The notes beneath the pieces are model-generated. The model saw only the letters and a program-made list of their open reading frames with translations, was not told where the DNA came from and did not search any database. DNA of 64,000 bases from Ruegeria sp. PrR005 (GTDB taxonomy: Bacteria > Pseudomonadota > Alphaproteobacteria > Rhodobacterales > Rhodobacteraceae): contig NZ_JAAGOX010000022.1 in the NCBI RefSeq assembly GCF_010500245.1, positions 248,001 to 312,000 on the forward strand. The letters are read 5' to 3'. Shown piece by piece: positions 8,425 through 17,508 of this stretch. A program made the translations under genes and the position numbers. Numbering within the stretch: the stretch's first letter is position 1; every line of letters starts with the position of its first letter.

Positions 8425-8931
8425 CTAGTTCAGCACGAATTCCATGATCAGCACGTCGCTGATCCGCCCTTCGCCGGCAACGATGTTGATGCGGCGTTGC
8501 ATATGCCCCCTGAGTCGGGCCAGCGACATCGGGCCATCCAGGTCCGAGACCTCGACCGCCCGCAGATAGCTGTTGAGAACGTCGATGATTCGCGGGCGGA
8601 TCTTTTCGACATCGGCGATGTAGGCCTTGTTCACCTCGAGCTGCGCGTGAAACCGCAGATGCCGCTGTTCCCCGTCGCCCGCCAGCGACACCATGATGGG
8701 CTGGAGATCGACATAGCCGACATCGGGCAGCTCCGCTGGTGTCGCGGGACCGTCATGGGCCGAGGCATCGGCGACTGTGTCCCCGGCAAACCCGCCCAGC
8801 GGAATCAGTCCGGATACCGTTGCGAAATAGCCGCCACCGGCCCCGGCGAGCGCCAGGACAAGGCCCACGATCAGCCCTTTCTTGCCGGATTTCTTCTCCG
8901 GTTCGAGCGCGTCGGCGGTTGCGTCGGCCAT
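8425..8931 (-). CDS. fliL: Flagellar basal body-associated protein FliL
   Basis: A 168-residue FliL, an inner-membrane protein that encircles stator units and raises motor torque. A charged cytoplasmic N-tail (residues 1-20, EPEKKSGKKG) is followed by one membrane helix (LIVGLVLALAGAGGGYFATV) and the periplasmic FliL domain (YVDLQPIMVSLAGDGEQRHL and the C-terminal RISDVLIMEFVLN, the usual ending). It is the first gene of the leftward unit fliL, DUF6468-like, motE-like, motA, AMIN/TPR gene, and is divergent from fliF across 118 bases holding a CtrA-like site. A second FliL-like gene lies at 30419. Confidence 0.95.
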   Translation of the reverse strand: MADATADALEPEKKSGKKGLIVGLVLALAGAGGGYFATVSGLIPLGGFAGDTVADASAHDGPATPAELPDVGYVDLQPIMVSLAGDGEQRHLRFHAQLEVNKAYIADVEKIRPRIIDVLNSYLRAVEVSDLDGPMSLARLRGHMQRRINIVAGEGRISDVLIMEFVLN

Positions 8932-8976
8932 GTCGTTCTCCAGCTTGGTTCGCCTACTGCAATACCCCGTCAGGAA

Positions 8977-8991
8977 CTAACCGATTGTTAA
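8977..8991 (-). promoter_or_regulatory. CtrA-like binding site between fliL and fliF
   Basis: On the minus strand the bases read TTAA-CAATCGG-TTAG, against the alphaproteobacterial CtrA consensus TTAA-N7-TTAA. It sits 46 bases upstream of the fliL start and 59 bases upstream of the fliF start, so one site could serve both divergent operons. CtrA control of flagellar genes is established in Caulobacter and reported for Rhodobacteraceae; binding here is inferred. Confidence 0.45.
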
Positions 8992-9049
8992 GGCCAATCA
9001 GGGAAACAGAAGAGGCGCCGCGCAGAATGTCGGCAGGACGGAGGGCTAC

Positions 9050-10654
9050 GTGCAGCAGATTAGAACGATCTGGGCAAATCTTGACAGAAAGCGCCAGTTT
9101 GTGGTCGCGGGGGCCGTGCTGGCGGTTTTCCTCGGCGTGCTCGGCCTGTCGAGATTCGCCGCGACCCCAAACATGCAGCTTTTGTATGCGGGTCTGGAAA
9201 ACGGCTCGGCGGGCGAGGTCGTGCGGTCGCTGGAACAGCAGGGTATCCCGTATGAGGTGCGGGGCGGGTCGATCTATGTTCCGGCCGCCCGTCGTGACGA
9301 ATTGCGTCTGACATTGGCGTCCGAGGGGCTGCCCGCGAATGGCGGACGGGGCTATGAGCTGCTCGACTCGCTGAGTGGCTTTGGCACCACCTCGCAGATG
9401 TTCGATGCCGCCTATTGGCGCGCCAAGGAGGGCGAGCTGGCCCGCACCATCGTGGCGAGCCCCCATATCGCGCAGGCGCGCGTTCATATCGCCAACGGGT
9501 CGGCCAACCCATTTCAGCGCATGATCGAGCCGACGGCCTCGGTCTCGATCGTGCCGTCGGGCGGGCAGATCACTGCGGCGCAGGCCAACGCCGTGCGGTA
9601 TCTGGTTGCCTCGGCGGTGTCGGGAATGACTGCCGAAAGCGTGACGGTGATCGATTCGAATGGCAGCGTGATCGGCACCCAGGAAGCCGCTGGCGTCAGC
9701 ACCACCGAGGATCGCGCGCAACAGATGCGCGAGCGGGTTCTGCGCCTGGTCGAGGCGCGGGTCGGCCGGGGCAATGCGATTGTCGAGATTAGCATCGACA
9801 CGGTGACCGAGACCGAATCGATCCGCGAACGCCGGTTCGACCCGAACGGGCGGGTGGCGATCAGCACCGATGTCGAAGAGCGGTCCGATGCCTCCAAGAA
9901 CCTGTCGTCAGAGGTCACGGTGGCATCGAACCTGCCGGATGGGGATGGCGCCACCGGCGACGAATCGAATTCCTCGGCCAGTTCGACGCGCGAACGCGTG
10001 AACTATGAAGTGTCTGAAATGGAAACGGAAATCCACCGTGTTCCGGGCGCGATCAAACGGCTGACGGTCGCGGTTCTGGTCAACGGGCTGCGCACAACCG
10101 GCGCCGATGGCACGGTGGTGTTTGAACCCCGGCCGGAAGAGGAACTGACCGCGCTGCGCGAGTTGGTGCAATCCGCGGTCGGTTTTGAAAGTGGGCGTGG
10201 TGACGTGATCACGCTCAAGTCGATGGACCTGCCCAATCTCGAACCGCAGGGCACGCTGGCCAGTAGTTCCCTGTTGCAGGGCCTGTCCCTGAACGTGATG
10301 TCGCTGATCCAGATGGCGACCCTGGCCGTGGTCACCCTGGTTCTGGCCCTGTTTGTGGTGCGGCCGATCCTGACGCGCCCGGCTGCTGCGCCGAACCTGC
10401 TGTCCGGTCCGGCGCCGCTGGGACGCGCCGCGCCGGTGCCGGCGCTGACCGGAGAGATCCAGGGAAGTGGCGCAGGCGAGGACGCGGCCACCGGTCTTGT
10501 CGTCGGACAGGCCGGCGCGGCGCTGCCCGCACTGTCGGGGGGCCAGGGAACGGCCGCCGTGGACCGCCTGCGCGCGATGATTGGCGACAAACAGGAAGAA
10601 ACGGTTGAGATCCTGCGCAGCTGGCTGGATGAAAACAACGGGGAGAAGGTCTGA
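9050..10654 (+). CDS. fliF: Flagellar M-ring protein FliF
   Basis: A 534-residue FliF, the inner-membrane MS-ring protein on which the flagellum is built. An N-terminal membrane helix (FVVAGAVLAVFLGVLGLSRF, about 17-36) leads to the YscJ/FliF ring-building domains (NMQLLYAGLENGSAGEVVRS; AKEGELARTIVASPHIAQAR; ASVSIVPSGGQITAAQANAV), a second membrane helix near 415-435 (MATLAVVTLVLALFVV) and the C-terminal cytoplasmic tail that would bind FliG (DRLRAMIGDKQEETVEILRS). The start is GTG, with a GGAGGG-type site 10 bases upstream. It opens the rightward operon fliF-fliH-like-fliN-fliP; its stop overlaps the next start as TGATG. Confidence 0.97.
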   Translation: MQQIRTIWANLDRKRQFVVAGAVLAVFLGVLGLSRFAATPNMQLLYAGLENGSAGEVVRSLEQQGIPYEVRGGSIYVPAARRDELRLTLASEGLPANGGRGYELLDSLSGFGTTSQMFDAAYWRAKEGELARTIVASPHIAQARVHIANGSANPFQRMIEPTASVSIVPSGGQITAAQANAVRYLVASAVSGMTAESVTVIDSNGSVIGTQEAAGVSTTEDRAQQMRERVLRLVEARVGRGNAIVEISIDTVTETESIRERRFDPNGRVAISTDVEERSDASKNLSSEVTVASNLPDGDGATGDESNSSASSTRERVNYEVSEMETEIHRVPGAIKRLTVAVLVNGLRTTGADGTVVFEPRPEEELTALRELVQSAVGFESGRGDVITLKSMDLPNLEPQGTLASSSLLQGLSLNVMSLIQMATLAVVTLVLALFVVRPILTRPAAAPNLLSGPAPLGRAAPVPALTGEIQGSGAGEDAATGLVVGQAGAALPALSGGQGTAAVDRLRAMIGDKQEETVEILRSWLDENNGEKV

Positions 10655-11244
10655 TGTCCATCGCTCACCTGCTTGAGGATTTCGAGATCAATCAGATGGA
10701 TCCCGGCCTGGTCCGGCTGATTGACGAGGACGGGCTGGAGGAAATCCGGCTGACTGCCTTCGAAAAGGGCTATTCGGCCGGTTGGGACGACGCCGTGCAG
10801 GCCCGGACCGAGGATAATGGCCGCGTCACGGCAGCCCTGGCGCGCAATCTCGAGGACCTGTCCTTTACCTATAACGAGGCGCTGACCCAGATGTCGCTGT
10901 CGTTGGAGCCAATGTTCGAAAGCCTGATGACCACGGTTCTGCCGGGCACCATGGACAAGAGCTTCACGCATCACATCGTCGAGCAGCTCAAATCCATGGC
11001 GCGGGAACAGGTGGCACAACCAGCGCTGCTGATCGTGCCCTCGGGCGTTGGCGCGGTGCTGAAACCGGTTCTGGATCAAGAGTTTTCCTTTCCGGTCCAA
11101 CTGGTCGAAGAGGCATCCCTTCCGGATGGGCAGGCCTGTTTGCGGATCGGGACGCAGGAACGCGATGTCGATTGTTCATCGATCCTGACCTCCATTTCCG
11201 AGGCGATGGAATCCTTCCTTTATCAGGCAAAAGAGGTGTCCTGA
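10654..11244 (+). CDS. FliH-like flagellar export regulator
   Basis: A 196-residue protein placed where fliH stands in alphaproteobacterial operons, between fliF and fliN. FliH binds the export ATPase FliI and links it to the C ring. The N-terminal part is acidic (LEDFEINQMDPGLVRLIDED), followed by a glycine-containing helix (FEKGYSAGWDDAVQARTED), a helical middle, and a C-terminal alpha/beta domain (PALLIVPSGVGAVLKPVLDQ). Similarity to classical FliH is weak to the eye, so the assignment rests on size, layout and position. The start overlaps the fliF stop; the fliN start follows its stop by one base. Confidence 0.7.
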   Translation: MSIAHLLEDFEINQMDPGLVRLIDEDGLEEIRLTAFEKGYSAGWDDAVQARTEDNGRVTAALARNLEDLSFTYNEALTQMSLSLEPMFESLMTTVLPGTMDKSFTHHIVEQLKSMAREQVAQPALLIVPSGVGAVLKPVLDQEFSFPVQLVEEASLPDGQACLRIGTQERDVDCSSILTSISEAMESFLYQAKEVS

Positions 11245-11245
11245 C

Positions 11246-11530
11246 ATGCGTGAGCCGGCACAATCTGGTGAACCCAAGAACCCGTTCAACTCTGTCCCGA
11301 TCGAGATCACCGTGTCCGTCGGGCGTGCCCGCCCACTGATCCGCGACCTGATCGGGCTGGGCGAAAACGCGGTGCTGACCCTGGATAAACGGGTCGAGGA
11401 CCCGGTGGAACTCTATGTTGGCGACCGCCTTGTCGCCCGCGGCCAGCTGGAAGAGCTGAGCGGCGATCAGGCCGGGCAATTGGCGGTCCGGTTGACAGAA
11501 ATTTCGGATCTGTCGAACGGTCTGGGATGA
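11246..11530 (+). CDS. fliN: Flagellar motor switch protein FliN
   Basis: A 94-residue FliN, the SpoA-fold protein at the base of the C ring. The SpoA core is clear: NSVPIEITVSVGRARPLIRD, LGENAVLTLDKRVEDPVELY and GDRLVARGQLEEL. FliN normally works with FliM and FliG, neither of which is in this window. The short N-terminal extension before the SpoA domain is normal for FliN. Its stop overlaps the fliP start as ATGA, so the two are translationally coupled. Confidence 0.95.
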   Translation: MREPAQSGEPKNPFNSVPIEITVSVGRARPLIRDLIGLGENAVLTLDKRVEDPVELYVGDRLVARGQLEELSGDQAGQLAVRLTEISDLSNGLG

Positions 11531-12276
11531 GACGCGCCCCCTGCCTGGCGGTCGTGGCCGGGTTAACCTTCGGCCTGGTTCTGGCTGCGACCGGGCCCGC
11601 CGTGGCGCAAGAGATCTCTGTCTCCTTCGGAGAAGGCGGCTCGATCTCGGCGCGGACCATCCAGCTGATCGTGCTGATCACGGTGCTGAGCCTGGCCCCG
11701 GGGCTGGCGATCATGATCACCTGTTTTCCGCTGCTGGTCACCGTTCTGGGGATCCTTCGGCAAGGCATTGGTCTGCAACAGTCGCCGCCGAACATGCTGA
11801 TCGTCAGCCTGGCGCTGTTTCTGACGTATTTCGTGATGGAACCCGTTTTTGTCGAGGCCTGGGCCAACGGGATCGCCCCGATGCTGCGCGAGGAGCTTAC
11901 GGTTGAGCCGGCGATGGAACAGGCCTTGCAGCCCTTTCGTGTTTTCATGGCCGGCCGGCTGGACGCCGATACGTTTCTGGCCATGGCGGCGCTGCGCCCA
12001 GGAGGCGAAGGGCTGATACCCGCGCCGGATGCGCCGCTTTCGGTCCTGATCCCTTCGTTCATGTTGTCCGAGGTTGCGCGTGCCTTTCAGATCGGGTTCC
12101 TGGTGTTCCTGCCCTTCCTGATCATCGATCTGGTGGTTGCGGCGGTGCTGATGTCGATGGGCATGATGATGGTTCCACCGGCAACCGTGGCCCTGCCGTT
12201 TAAACTGGCGTTCTTTGTTCTGGCGGATGGCTGGTCGCTTATCGCCAGCGCCCTTGTGCGCGGTTACATGGGTTGA
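11527..12276 (+). CDS. fliP: Flagellar type III export gate protein FliP
   Basis: A 249-residue FliP, a core subunit of the FliPQR export gate in the inner membrane. A cleavable signal peptide is visible (MRRAPCLAVVAGLTFGLVLA, continuing to AVAQ), followed by the usual four membrane segments: IQLIVLITVLSLAPGLAIMI near 45, NMLIVSLALFLTYFVMEPVF near 90, FLVFLPFLIIDLVVAAVLMS near 195, and a final hydrophobic region ending WSLIASALVRGYMG. The conserved QSPPNM stretch is present. fliQ and fliR lie in block II, so the gate genes are split across the window. It is the last gene of the fliF operon; 254 noncoding bases follow. Confidence 0.97.
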   Translation: MRRAPCLAVVAGLTFGLVLAATGPAVAQEISVSFGEGGSISARTIQLIVLITVLSLAPGLAIMITCFPLLVTVLGILRQGIGLQQSPPNMLIVSLALFLTYFVMEPVFVEAWANGIAPMLREELTVEPAMEQALQPFRVFMAGRLDADTFLAMAALRPGGEGLIPAPDAPLSVLIPSFMLSEVARAFQIGFLVFLPFLIIDLVVAAVLMSMGMMMVPPATVALPFKLAFFVLADGWSLIASALVRGYMG

Positions 12277-12530
12277 TCGAACTGCCAACCGCGCCCGGTC
12301 CGAACTGACTGCGCAATTCTCGTACTGATATCCAATCGGTTTTGTCGTCCTGCGGGCACCCCGGTGCCCGCCACGCTGAAAGGCGTTTTCGGGGCGGGCC
12401 CGGCCGATGGCAAGGCGGTTGGGTCCGGGATTGCCGATGCGGAGTGTGTGGCGCGCCGTGATCGAGGTGTCGGTCGATATCCGCGCCGCGTGTATCCGCC
12501 AATGCGGTGTGGGTCGGTTGACAGGCCGTC
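12277..12530. other. 254-base convergent intergenic region between fliP and flgI
   Basis: No gene is visible. It holds a 9-base inverted repeat, GCGGGCACC (12352-12360) and GGTGCCCGC (12363-12371), with only 2 bases between the arms. This could end transcription from either side, although no T-run flanks it. The rest shows nothing I can name. Confidence 0.5.
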
Positions 12531-13631
12531 TCAGCGCACCACGAACTCGGCGTGCAGTGCCCCGGCGGCCTTGATCGTCTTGAGGATGTCGATCATGTCA
12601 TGAGGTGACACCCCCAATGCATTCAACCCGGCAACTACATCCGACAGCGAGGCACTTTCGGAGAGTTCCGCGAGCTTGATGCCGGGATCCTGTTCAATCT
12701 CGGCCGTGGTGCGCGGCACCACGACCGTGTCGCCATCGGCAAAGGGGTTGGGCTGCACCGCGATCGGGGTTTCTTCGACCCGCAATGTCAGGCTGCCCTG
12801 CGACACCGCCACCCGTGAGATCCGCACATCGGCACCCATCACGATGGTGCCCGAGCGCTGGTCGACGACCACGCGCGCCTTTCGTTCCGGCTCGACCAGG
12901 ATGTTCTCGATCCGGCCGATCGCATGCGCGGTCGAGCGGGTACGGGTGGCCGCGATATCGAGCTCCACCGTGCCGGAATCGCGCATGATCGCGACCCGCG
13001 CGTTGAAGGTGGCGTTGACCGCCGCCTCGATCCGGCCCGCGGTGGTGAAATCTGGCTCTCTCAAGGCAAGGCGCAATTGTGTGAGCGAGGCCAGATCGAA
13101 CTCGATCTCGCGTTCGACCCGCGCGCCTGAGGGGATCACCCCGGCGGTCGGAACGCCGCGCACGACAGAGGCCGCCTGACCCTCGGCCGAGGCGCCGCCC
13201 GCCAGAACCGTCCCTTGCGCCACGGCATAGATCTGGCCGTCGGCGGCGTTCAGCGGTGTCATGATCAGGGTTCCGCCCAGCAGGCTTTTCGAATCGCCGA
13301 TGGCCGAAACCGTAACGTCGATCTGGCTGCCGGCGCGGGCAAAGGGCGGCAGGCTGGCGGTGACAAACACCGCCGCCACGTTTTTGGGGCGGAACTCCTC
13401 TCCTGTGACGTTGACGCCCAGCCGTTCGAGGATGGTCGACATGATCTCTTCGGTAAAGGGCGCGTTGCGCAGACCATCCCCGGTGCCATTGAGCCCGACA
13501 ACCAGTCCGTAACCGACCAGATCATTGCCGCGCACCCCGTCGAATTCGACCAGGTCTTTCAGGCGGACGGCCCCAGCCTGGGCCAGGGTGGGGAGCAGGA
13601 GGAGACAGGCGAGGAGACGAAACAGGGTCAT
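12531..13631 (-). CDS. flgI: Flagellar P-ring protein FlgI
   Basis: A 366-residue FlgI, which forms the P ring in the peptidoglycan around the rod. It has a Sec signal peptide (MTLFRLLACLLLLPTLAQA) and the family's opening motif RLKDLVEFDGVRGNDLVGYG followed by VVGLNGTGDG. The closing region NALGVSPHDMIDILKTIKAA and GALHAEFVVR is the standard FlgI C-terminus. Length is normal. The start overlaps the flgL stop by 4 bases (ATGA), and it is the last gene of the leftward unit flgE-flgK-flgL-flgI. Its L-ring partner flgH and its chaperone flgA are in block II. Confidence 0.97.
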   Translation of the reverse strand: MTLFRLLACLLLLPTLAQAGAVRLKDLVEFDGVRGNDLVGYGLVVGLNGTGDGLRNAPFTEEIMSTILERLGVNVTGEEFRPKNVAAVFVTASLPPFARAGSQIDVTVSAIGDSKSLLGGTLIMTPLNAADGQIYAVAQGTVLAGGASAEGQAASVVRGVPTAGVIPSGARVEREIEFDLASLTQLRLALREPDFTTAGRIEAAVNATFNARVAIMRDSGTVELDIAATRTRSTAHAIGRIENILVEPERKARVVVDQRSGTIVMGADVRISRVAVSQGSLTLRVEETPIAVQPNPFADGDTVVVPRTTAEIEQDPGIKLAELSESASLSDVVAGLNALGVSPHDMIDILKTIKAAGALHAEFVVR

Positions 13632-14635
13632 CGCAGGAAATTCACCAGGGTCAGGCGCGAATTGCGCACGGTTGTCGTGTAGAGGCTTTCGAGCTGGAAC
13701 TGCACCGCTTCGAGCCGGATCGCGGTTTCATAGGGGTCCGCGCCGATCAGTTCGCCGCGTGCCAGCTCCAGGCTGGTTCGGGCCATGGAATTGCCTGTCT
13801 GTGCCTTTTCGATCCGGGCCTGGGCATCGCCGACCTCGGCCTGAAGTTCGACCATGCGGTCACGAGTCCCGAGCAGACCGGTTCCCGCCGCCTCGAAGAT
13901 CGCGCTTCGGGTTGTGGTGTCGAGCGACAGGGCCGGATCGTTCGCCAGGGCGGCCACCGCAGCCAGCATCAACCCTTCGCGGAACACCGGGTCGTCGGCG
14001 CGGCGGGCAAGGGCCACCTGGTCGTTCCCGGACACTTGAACCGGGCTCCGGGACTGGTCCGACCCCGTATAGACAACCGATTGGAACCCCGCCGCGTCAT
14101 CGAACCAGTCGCGCGCGGCCTGGAGGATGTCGGATGGGGAGGACTGGCCCGCCACCGCATCACGAAGCCCGCTCAGCAGTGTATCGGCCGACCGCAACGG
14201 CGCCTGGTCTTCGGCAACGCCTGCGAACACTGACCGCCCGGCGAGCGACGTGTTGAGCGCCGAGACCATCGTATCGAGTGCGGAGCGGGCCTCGACCGAT
14301 GCCTGGGCATGGCTGACGGCCTGGTTCGAAAGCGAAACGGAGAGCAGCGAGTCGGACAGATCCGTGGCCGCCTGGTTGACGGTTTCCAGGCTGGCCTGGG
14401 CCGCGTCGGCCAGCAGCCGGGTTTCCGCCGCGGCGGTCGACAGCGCGTTCAGACGTTTCAATGACCGATCCATGTCGGACAGATGCGAAAAGTCGCCCCG
14501 CAACCGGCCGGCGACATCGGCGACCTGACCCGAACTCAGCTCTTGCGTGAGCGTGTCGATCTGCATCCGGATCCGGGTGCCCTGGCTGCGCAGCATCAGG
14601 GTTTGCGCCAGATCTCCGATCGAATTCAAGGACAT
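13628..14635 (-). CDS. flgL: Flagellar hook-filament junction protein FlgL
   Basis: A 335-residue protein of the flagellin/FlgL family. The N-terminal D0/D1-like helices (TLMLRSQGTRIRMQIDTLTQ) and the C-terminal helix (VQFQLESLYTTTVRNSRLTL) are present, with a variable middle. Position directly after flgK and before flgI makes it FlgL (HAP3), not flagellin. It starts 3 bases after flgK ends on the minus strand and is coupled to flgI by ATGA. It is exported by the type III apparatus, so no signal peptide is expected or seen. Confidence 0.92.
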   Translation of the reverse strand: MSLNSIGDLAQTLMLRSQGTRIRMQIDTLTQELSSGQVADVAGRLRGDFSHLSDMDRSLKRLNALSTAAAETRLLADAAQASLETVNQAATDLSDSLLSVSLSNQAVSHAQASVEARSALDTMVSALNTSLAGRSVFAGVAEDQAPLRSADTLLSGLRDAVAGQSSPSDILQAARDWFDDAAGFQSVVYTGSDQSRSPVQVSGNDQVALARRADDPVFREGLMLAAVAALANDPALSLDTTTRSAIFEAAGTGLLGTRDRMVELQAEVGDAQARIEKAQTGNSMARTSLELARGELIGADPYETAIRLEAVQFQLESLYTTTVRNSRLTLVNFLR

Positions 14636-14638
14636 GGT

Positions 14639-16090
14639 TTACAACCTCAGCAAGGTGTCCATCAGTTCGGACACGGTTTCGATGACCCGGGCATTGGCGG
14701 CATAGGCCTGTTCGACCTGCATCAGGGTCTGAAGTTCGACATCGGTATCGACCCCTTGTTGCAGTTCGATCCGCTTCATTTCGGTCTGGCTGACGGTGGC
14801 AAAGGTCAGCCGTTCGGTCGCCCGGCTGGCGTTTTGCGATACCGAGGACAGCAAGGCGGATCCAAGATCGGCCGCGCTCATATCCGATGTTCCGAATGGC
14901 GCGCCAGCGACAGGCCGCGTGGTTGTCAGGGCAAGATGGAAGGCCTGGATCTGGGCCGCATTGCCGGGCGCTCCGGGCTGGGTTGCACCCAACCCGTCGC
15001 GCAAGCGCCAGGACTGGCCACCCCGGGCCGGATCGACGGCGGCGTTCACCTCCAGCCGTCCGGCCAGCCCGACCTCGCCCGCGGCCAAGAACCGCGCCCC
15101 GTTGTCGGTGAGAAGACCGGGGTCGCCGGGTCCGGCGGTCGGGTCCAGCCCGGGCGCCTCGAACCGTTCGATCAGGTCGCGCGCGACGGAATCCAGACCT
15201 TTCTGGGCATCGACGGCCAGTGTGTCGCGCACCTCGAAGGCCGCGGCCAGGGTGCCACCACCGATGGGAGAGCCGGTTCCGGCCGTGCGGATCGGCGACC
15301 CGTTGAACTGCAACCCGGACAGCAGACCGTTTTCCACCGTCATGTGCGGCATCGCTTGCGGAGTCTGCGCAAACGAGAATTGCCCGGCCTTGCCATCAAG
15401 CAGGATCGCCCCACCGTCGGTGAACAGCGCAATGCTGCCGTGGTCGCGGCTGACGACGTTGACCGGCACCATGGTGTTCACCTCGTCGATCAACTGCTGG
15501 CGCTGGTCCAGAAGCGCAGAGGTATCGCCGCCGGACAGTTTGGTGGTCTGAACCCGGCCGTTGATCTCTTCGATATCCTTGAGGACCAGGTTCAGCCGGT
15601 CGATCTGTTGGCCGATGCTGCGATCGGCGCCGATCCGCGCGGTGCGCAGCCCGTCCGAAGCCCGGTTCAGCGCCTGAGTCAGATCGACGGCAGCGCCAAC
15701 AGCCGAGTCCAACCGTACCTGGGCGCCCGGATTGCTGGCCGCCGCGATCAGGCTGCTTTCGAACTCGGCCATCAGGTTCGGGATCGAGTTGGGATCATCC
15801 ACCCCGCCAACCAGCCTAGCCATTTCCCCGTGGAACCGGGAGACGGTATCGGCATGGCCCTGGGATGCGTCGGCGCCGCGCCGGTTGGCCACCAGAACCG
15901 GATCAGTGTTCCGGGTGATACCGGCGACGCGAACGCCGGTACCGCTCAAGACATTGCCCGTCAGTTCCAGCGTGCGGCGGGCGTATCCGGGGGTCAGTGC
16001 ATTGGCGATGTTGTCGGCAACAAGGCCCGAGGCGCGGCTGGCGGCGGTCAGGCCGCTGAGCGCGGAATTGAGCGCGGTGGAGATGGTCAT
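14639..16090 (-). CDS. flgK: Flagellar hook-associated protein FlgK
   Basis: A 483-residue FlgK (HAP1), which joins hook to filament. The N-terminal rod/hook-family motif is clear (ALNSALSGLTAASRASGLVA followed by DNIANALTPGYARR), and the C-terminus has the matching helix (LQTLMQVEQAYAANARVIET, VSELMDTLLRL). The central region (DRLNLVLKDIEEINGRVQTT near 175) is typical for FlgK. It lies 26 bases downstream of flgE and 3 bases upstream of flgL. Confidence 0.96.
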   Translation of the reverse strand: MTISTALNSALSGLTAASRASGLVADNIANALTPGYARRTLELTGNVLSGTGVRVAGITRNTDPVLVANRRGADASQGHADTVSRFHGEMARLVGGVDDPNSIPNLMAEFESSLIAAASNPGAQVRLDSAVGAAVDLTQALNRASDGLRTARIGADRSIGQQIDRLNLVLKDIEEINGRVQTTKLSGGDTSALLDQRQQLIDEVNTMVPVNVVSRDHGSIALFTDGGAILLDGKAGQFSFAQTPQAMPHMTVENGLLSGLQFNGSPIRTAGTGSPIGGGTLAAAFEVRDTLAVDAQKGLDSVARDLIERFEAPGLDPTAGPGDPGLLTDNGARFLAAGEVGLAGRLEVNAAVDPARGGQSWRLRDGLGATQPGAPGNAAQIQAFHLALTTTRPVAGAPFGTSDMSAADLGSALLSSVSQNASRATERLTFATVSQTEMKRIELQQGVDTDVELQTLMQVEQAYAANARVIETVSELMDTLLRL

Positions 16091-16116
16091 GGGTGGCCTC
16101 CGGTCTCAGGGCGCGA

Positions 16117-17412
16117 TCAGCGCTTGATATTGGTGGTTTCCTGCAACATCTCGTCGACGGTCTGGATCACCTTTGCGCTTGAGGAATAGGCGCGCTGGGT
16201 CTGGATCATGGCCGTCAGTTCGGTTGCGACATCGGTGGTCGATTCCTCGCGCGCGAAAGACACCAGATCGCCGGTTGGCCCGTCGCCGGCATCCCACAGG
16301 AAGAAGGTGCCGCTGTCGCGCGAGGGGGCGTAGGCCTGGCTGTCGAGCGCAACCAGGCTGTTGGGATTGGGCATGTCGACCAGCGGGATCTGGAACACCC
16401 GGCGGCTGACCCCGGTATCGAAAAAGGCGTAGACAAAGCCGTTTTCATCGACCTCTACCCGGCTCATGGTGCCGACGGCATTGCCATCCTTGGTGATCGA
16501 AACCGGCGCGAACGTGTCCGAGAGTTGCGTGATACCGTCCGAGGCCCCGATCAGCCCGATATTGATTTCCATCGGGCCGCCGGCGACCTCGATGACCATG
16601 CTGCCGGTTTCCGGATCATATGCGCCACCGGTGGTGGCGGTCACCGATTGCAGCGTGCCGCCCGAGGTGCGGCCGTCGTCGAAAACCAGGGTATACTCTC
16701 CGACAATGGCACCGCCGGATGCCGTGTCGCGCAGGATCATCGTCCACTCGTTGGTGGTACCGGTCTCGGGCACGGTCGGAATCAGTTCGATCTGCACATT
16801 CTCGGACTTGCCCAGGTTGTCGAAATACTCGACCGAGAGCGGCTGGGTGTCACCCGGTGATCCCGCCTCGGTCGCGGTGGCGGGCAGGTTCATCCGCAGC
16901 ACCATTTCCGTGGTGGGCGAGCCGGACAGCTGGTTGACGCTCAGCTGCACCGGTTCCAGCCCGTCGGACGTGTCGCGCGGCAGGTTGGGAATGGAGCCAT
17001 CCGCATTGGCGCGCCATCCCATCAGGACCAGGCCGGATTCGGTGACCAGATAGCCTTCGTCATCGGTGCGGAACGAGCCGGTCGTGGTCAGCATCATCTC
17101 CTGCGTGCCCAGCGCCAGTTGCGAACTGCGCATGACCGGCAGCATGCCGCGCCCGCGCACGGCAAGGTCGGTGGAGTTGCTGGTCGATACCAGCGAGCCG
17201 CGCTGGTCGATCAGGCGCTGGTTGGTCGTTCGCACACCACCCGCCGAATAGGTGCCCCGGCCGCTGGCGTTGACCATCGCGTGGAAATCCGTTTCCACGC
17301 GCTTGTACCCGAAAGTGGACGAATTCGCGATATTGTCCGAAATCGTTGCCAGGCGGCTGGCATTGGCGGTGAGCGCCGCGACCCCGGCATTGAGCGAAGA
17401 TGAAATGGTCAT
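16117..17412 (-). CDS. flgE: Flagellar hook protein FlgE
   Basis: A 431-residue hook protein. N-terminal motif MTISSSLNAGVAALTANASR and SDNIANSSTFGYKRVETDFH; central FlgE D2-type region (PLSVEYFDNLGKSENVQIEL near 185; GSMVIEVAGGPMEI near 280); C-terminal MIQTQRAYSSSAKVIQTVDE. I chose the ATG at 17412, which follows an AAAGGCG site, over an upstream in-frame start at 17454. It is the first gene of flgE-flgK-flgL-flgI, and a CtrA-like site lies 61 bases upstream. The hook cap (flgD) and length-control (fliK) genes that usually precede flgE are not here. Confidence 0.95.
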   Translation of the reverse strand: MTISSSLNAGVAALTANASRLATISDNIANSSTFGYKRVETDFHAMVNASGRGTYSAGGVRTTNQRLIDQRGSLVSTSNSTDLAVRGRGMLPVMRSSQLALGTQEMMLTTTGSFRTDDEGYLVTESGLVLMGWRANADGSIPNLPRDTSDGLEPVQLSVNQLSGSPTTEMVLRMNLPATATEAGSPGDTQPLSVEYFDNLGKSENVQIELIPTVPETGTTNEWTMILRDTASGGAIVGEYTLVFDDGRTSGGTLQSVTATTGGAYDPETGSMVIEVAGGPMEINIGLIGASDGITQLSDTFAPVSITKDGNAVGTMSRVEVDENGFVYAFFDTGVSRRVFQIPLVDMPNPNSLVALDSQAYAPSRDSGTFFLWDAGDGPTGDLVSFAREESTTDVATELTAMIQTQRAYSSSAKVIQTVDEMLQETTNIKR

Positions 17413-17472
17413 GGACACGCCTTTCTGATGCATCTCGGAAAAAACCTGATGCAACAGCTAGCGCACGACCGC

Positions 17473-17488
17473 TTAACACCGTTCTAAC
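17473..17488 (+). promoter_or_regulatory. CtrA-like binding site upstream of flgE
   Basis: TTAA (17473-17476), seven bases, then CTAAC (17484-17488), one mismatch from the CtrA consensus TTAA-N7-TTAAC. It lies in the 96-base gap between motB and flgE, about 61 bases before the flgE start. The role is inferred from match and position. Confidence 0.45.
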
Positions 17489-17508
17489 GTCTAAAATGCC
17501 GCCTATCC

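Noticed and set aside
12352-12371. Hairpin in the fliP-flgI gap as a definite intrinsic terminator
   Set aside because: The loop is only 2 bases unless the inner pairs open, and no T-run follows on either strand; listed only as part of the intergenic description.
14483-16189. Long plus-strand open frame of 568 codons opposite flgK
   Set aside because: Low-complexity composition typical of antisense frames in GC-rich DNA; flgK on the other strand has clear family motifs.
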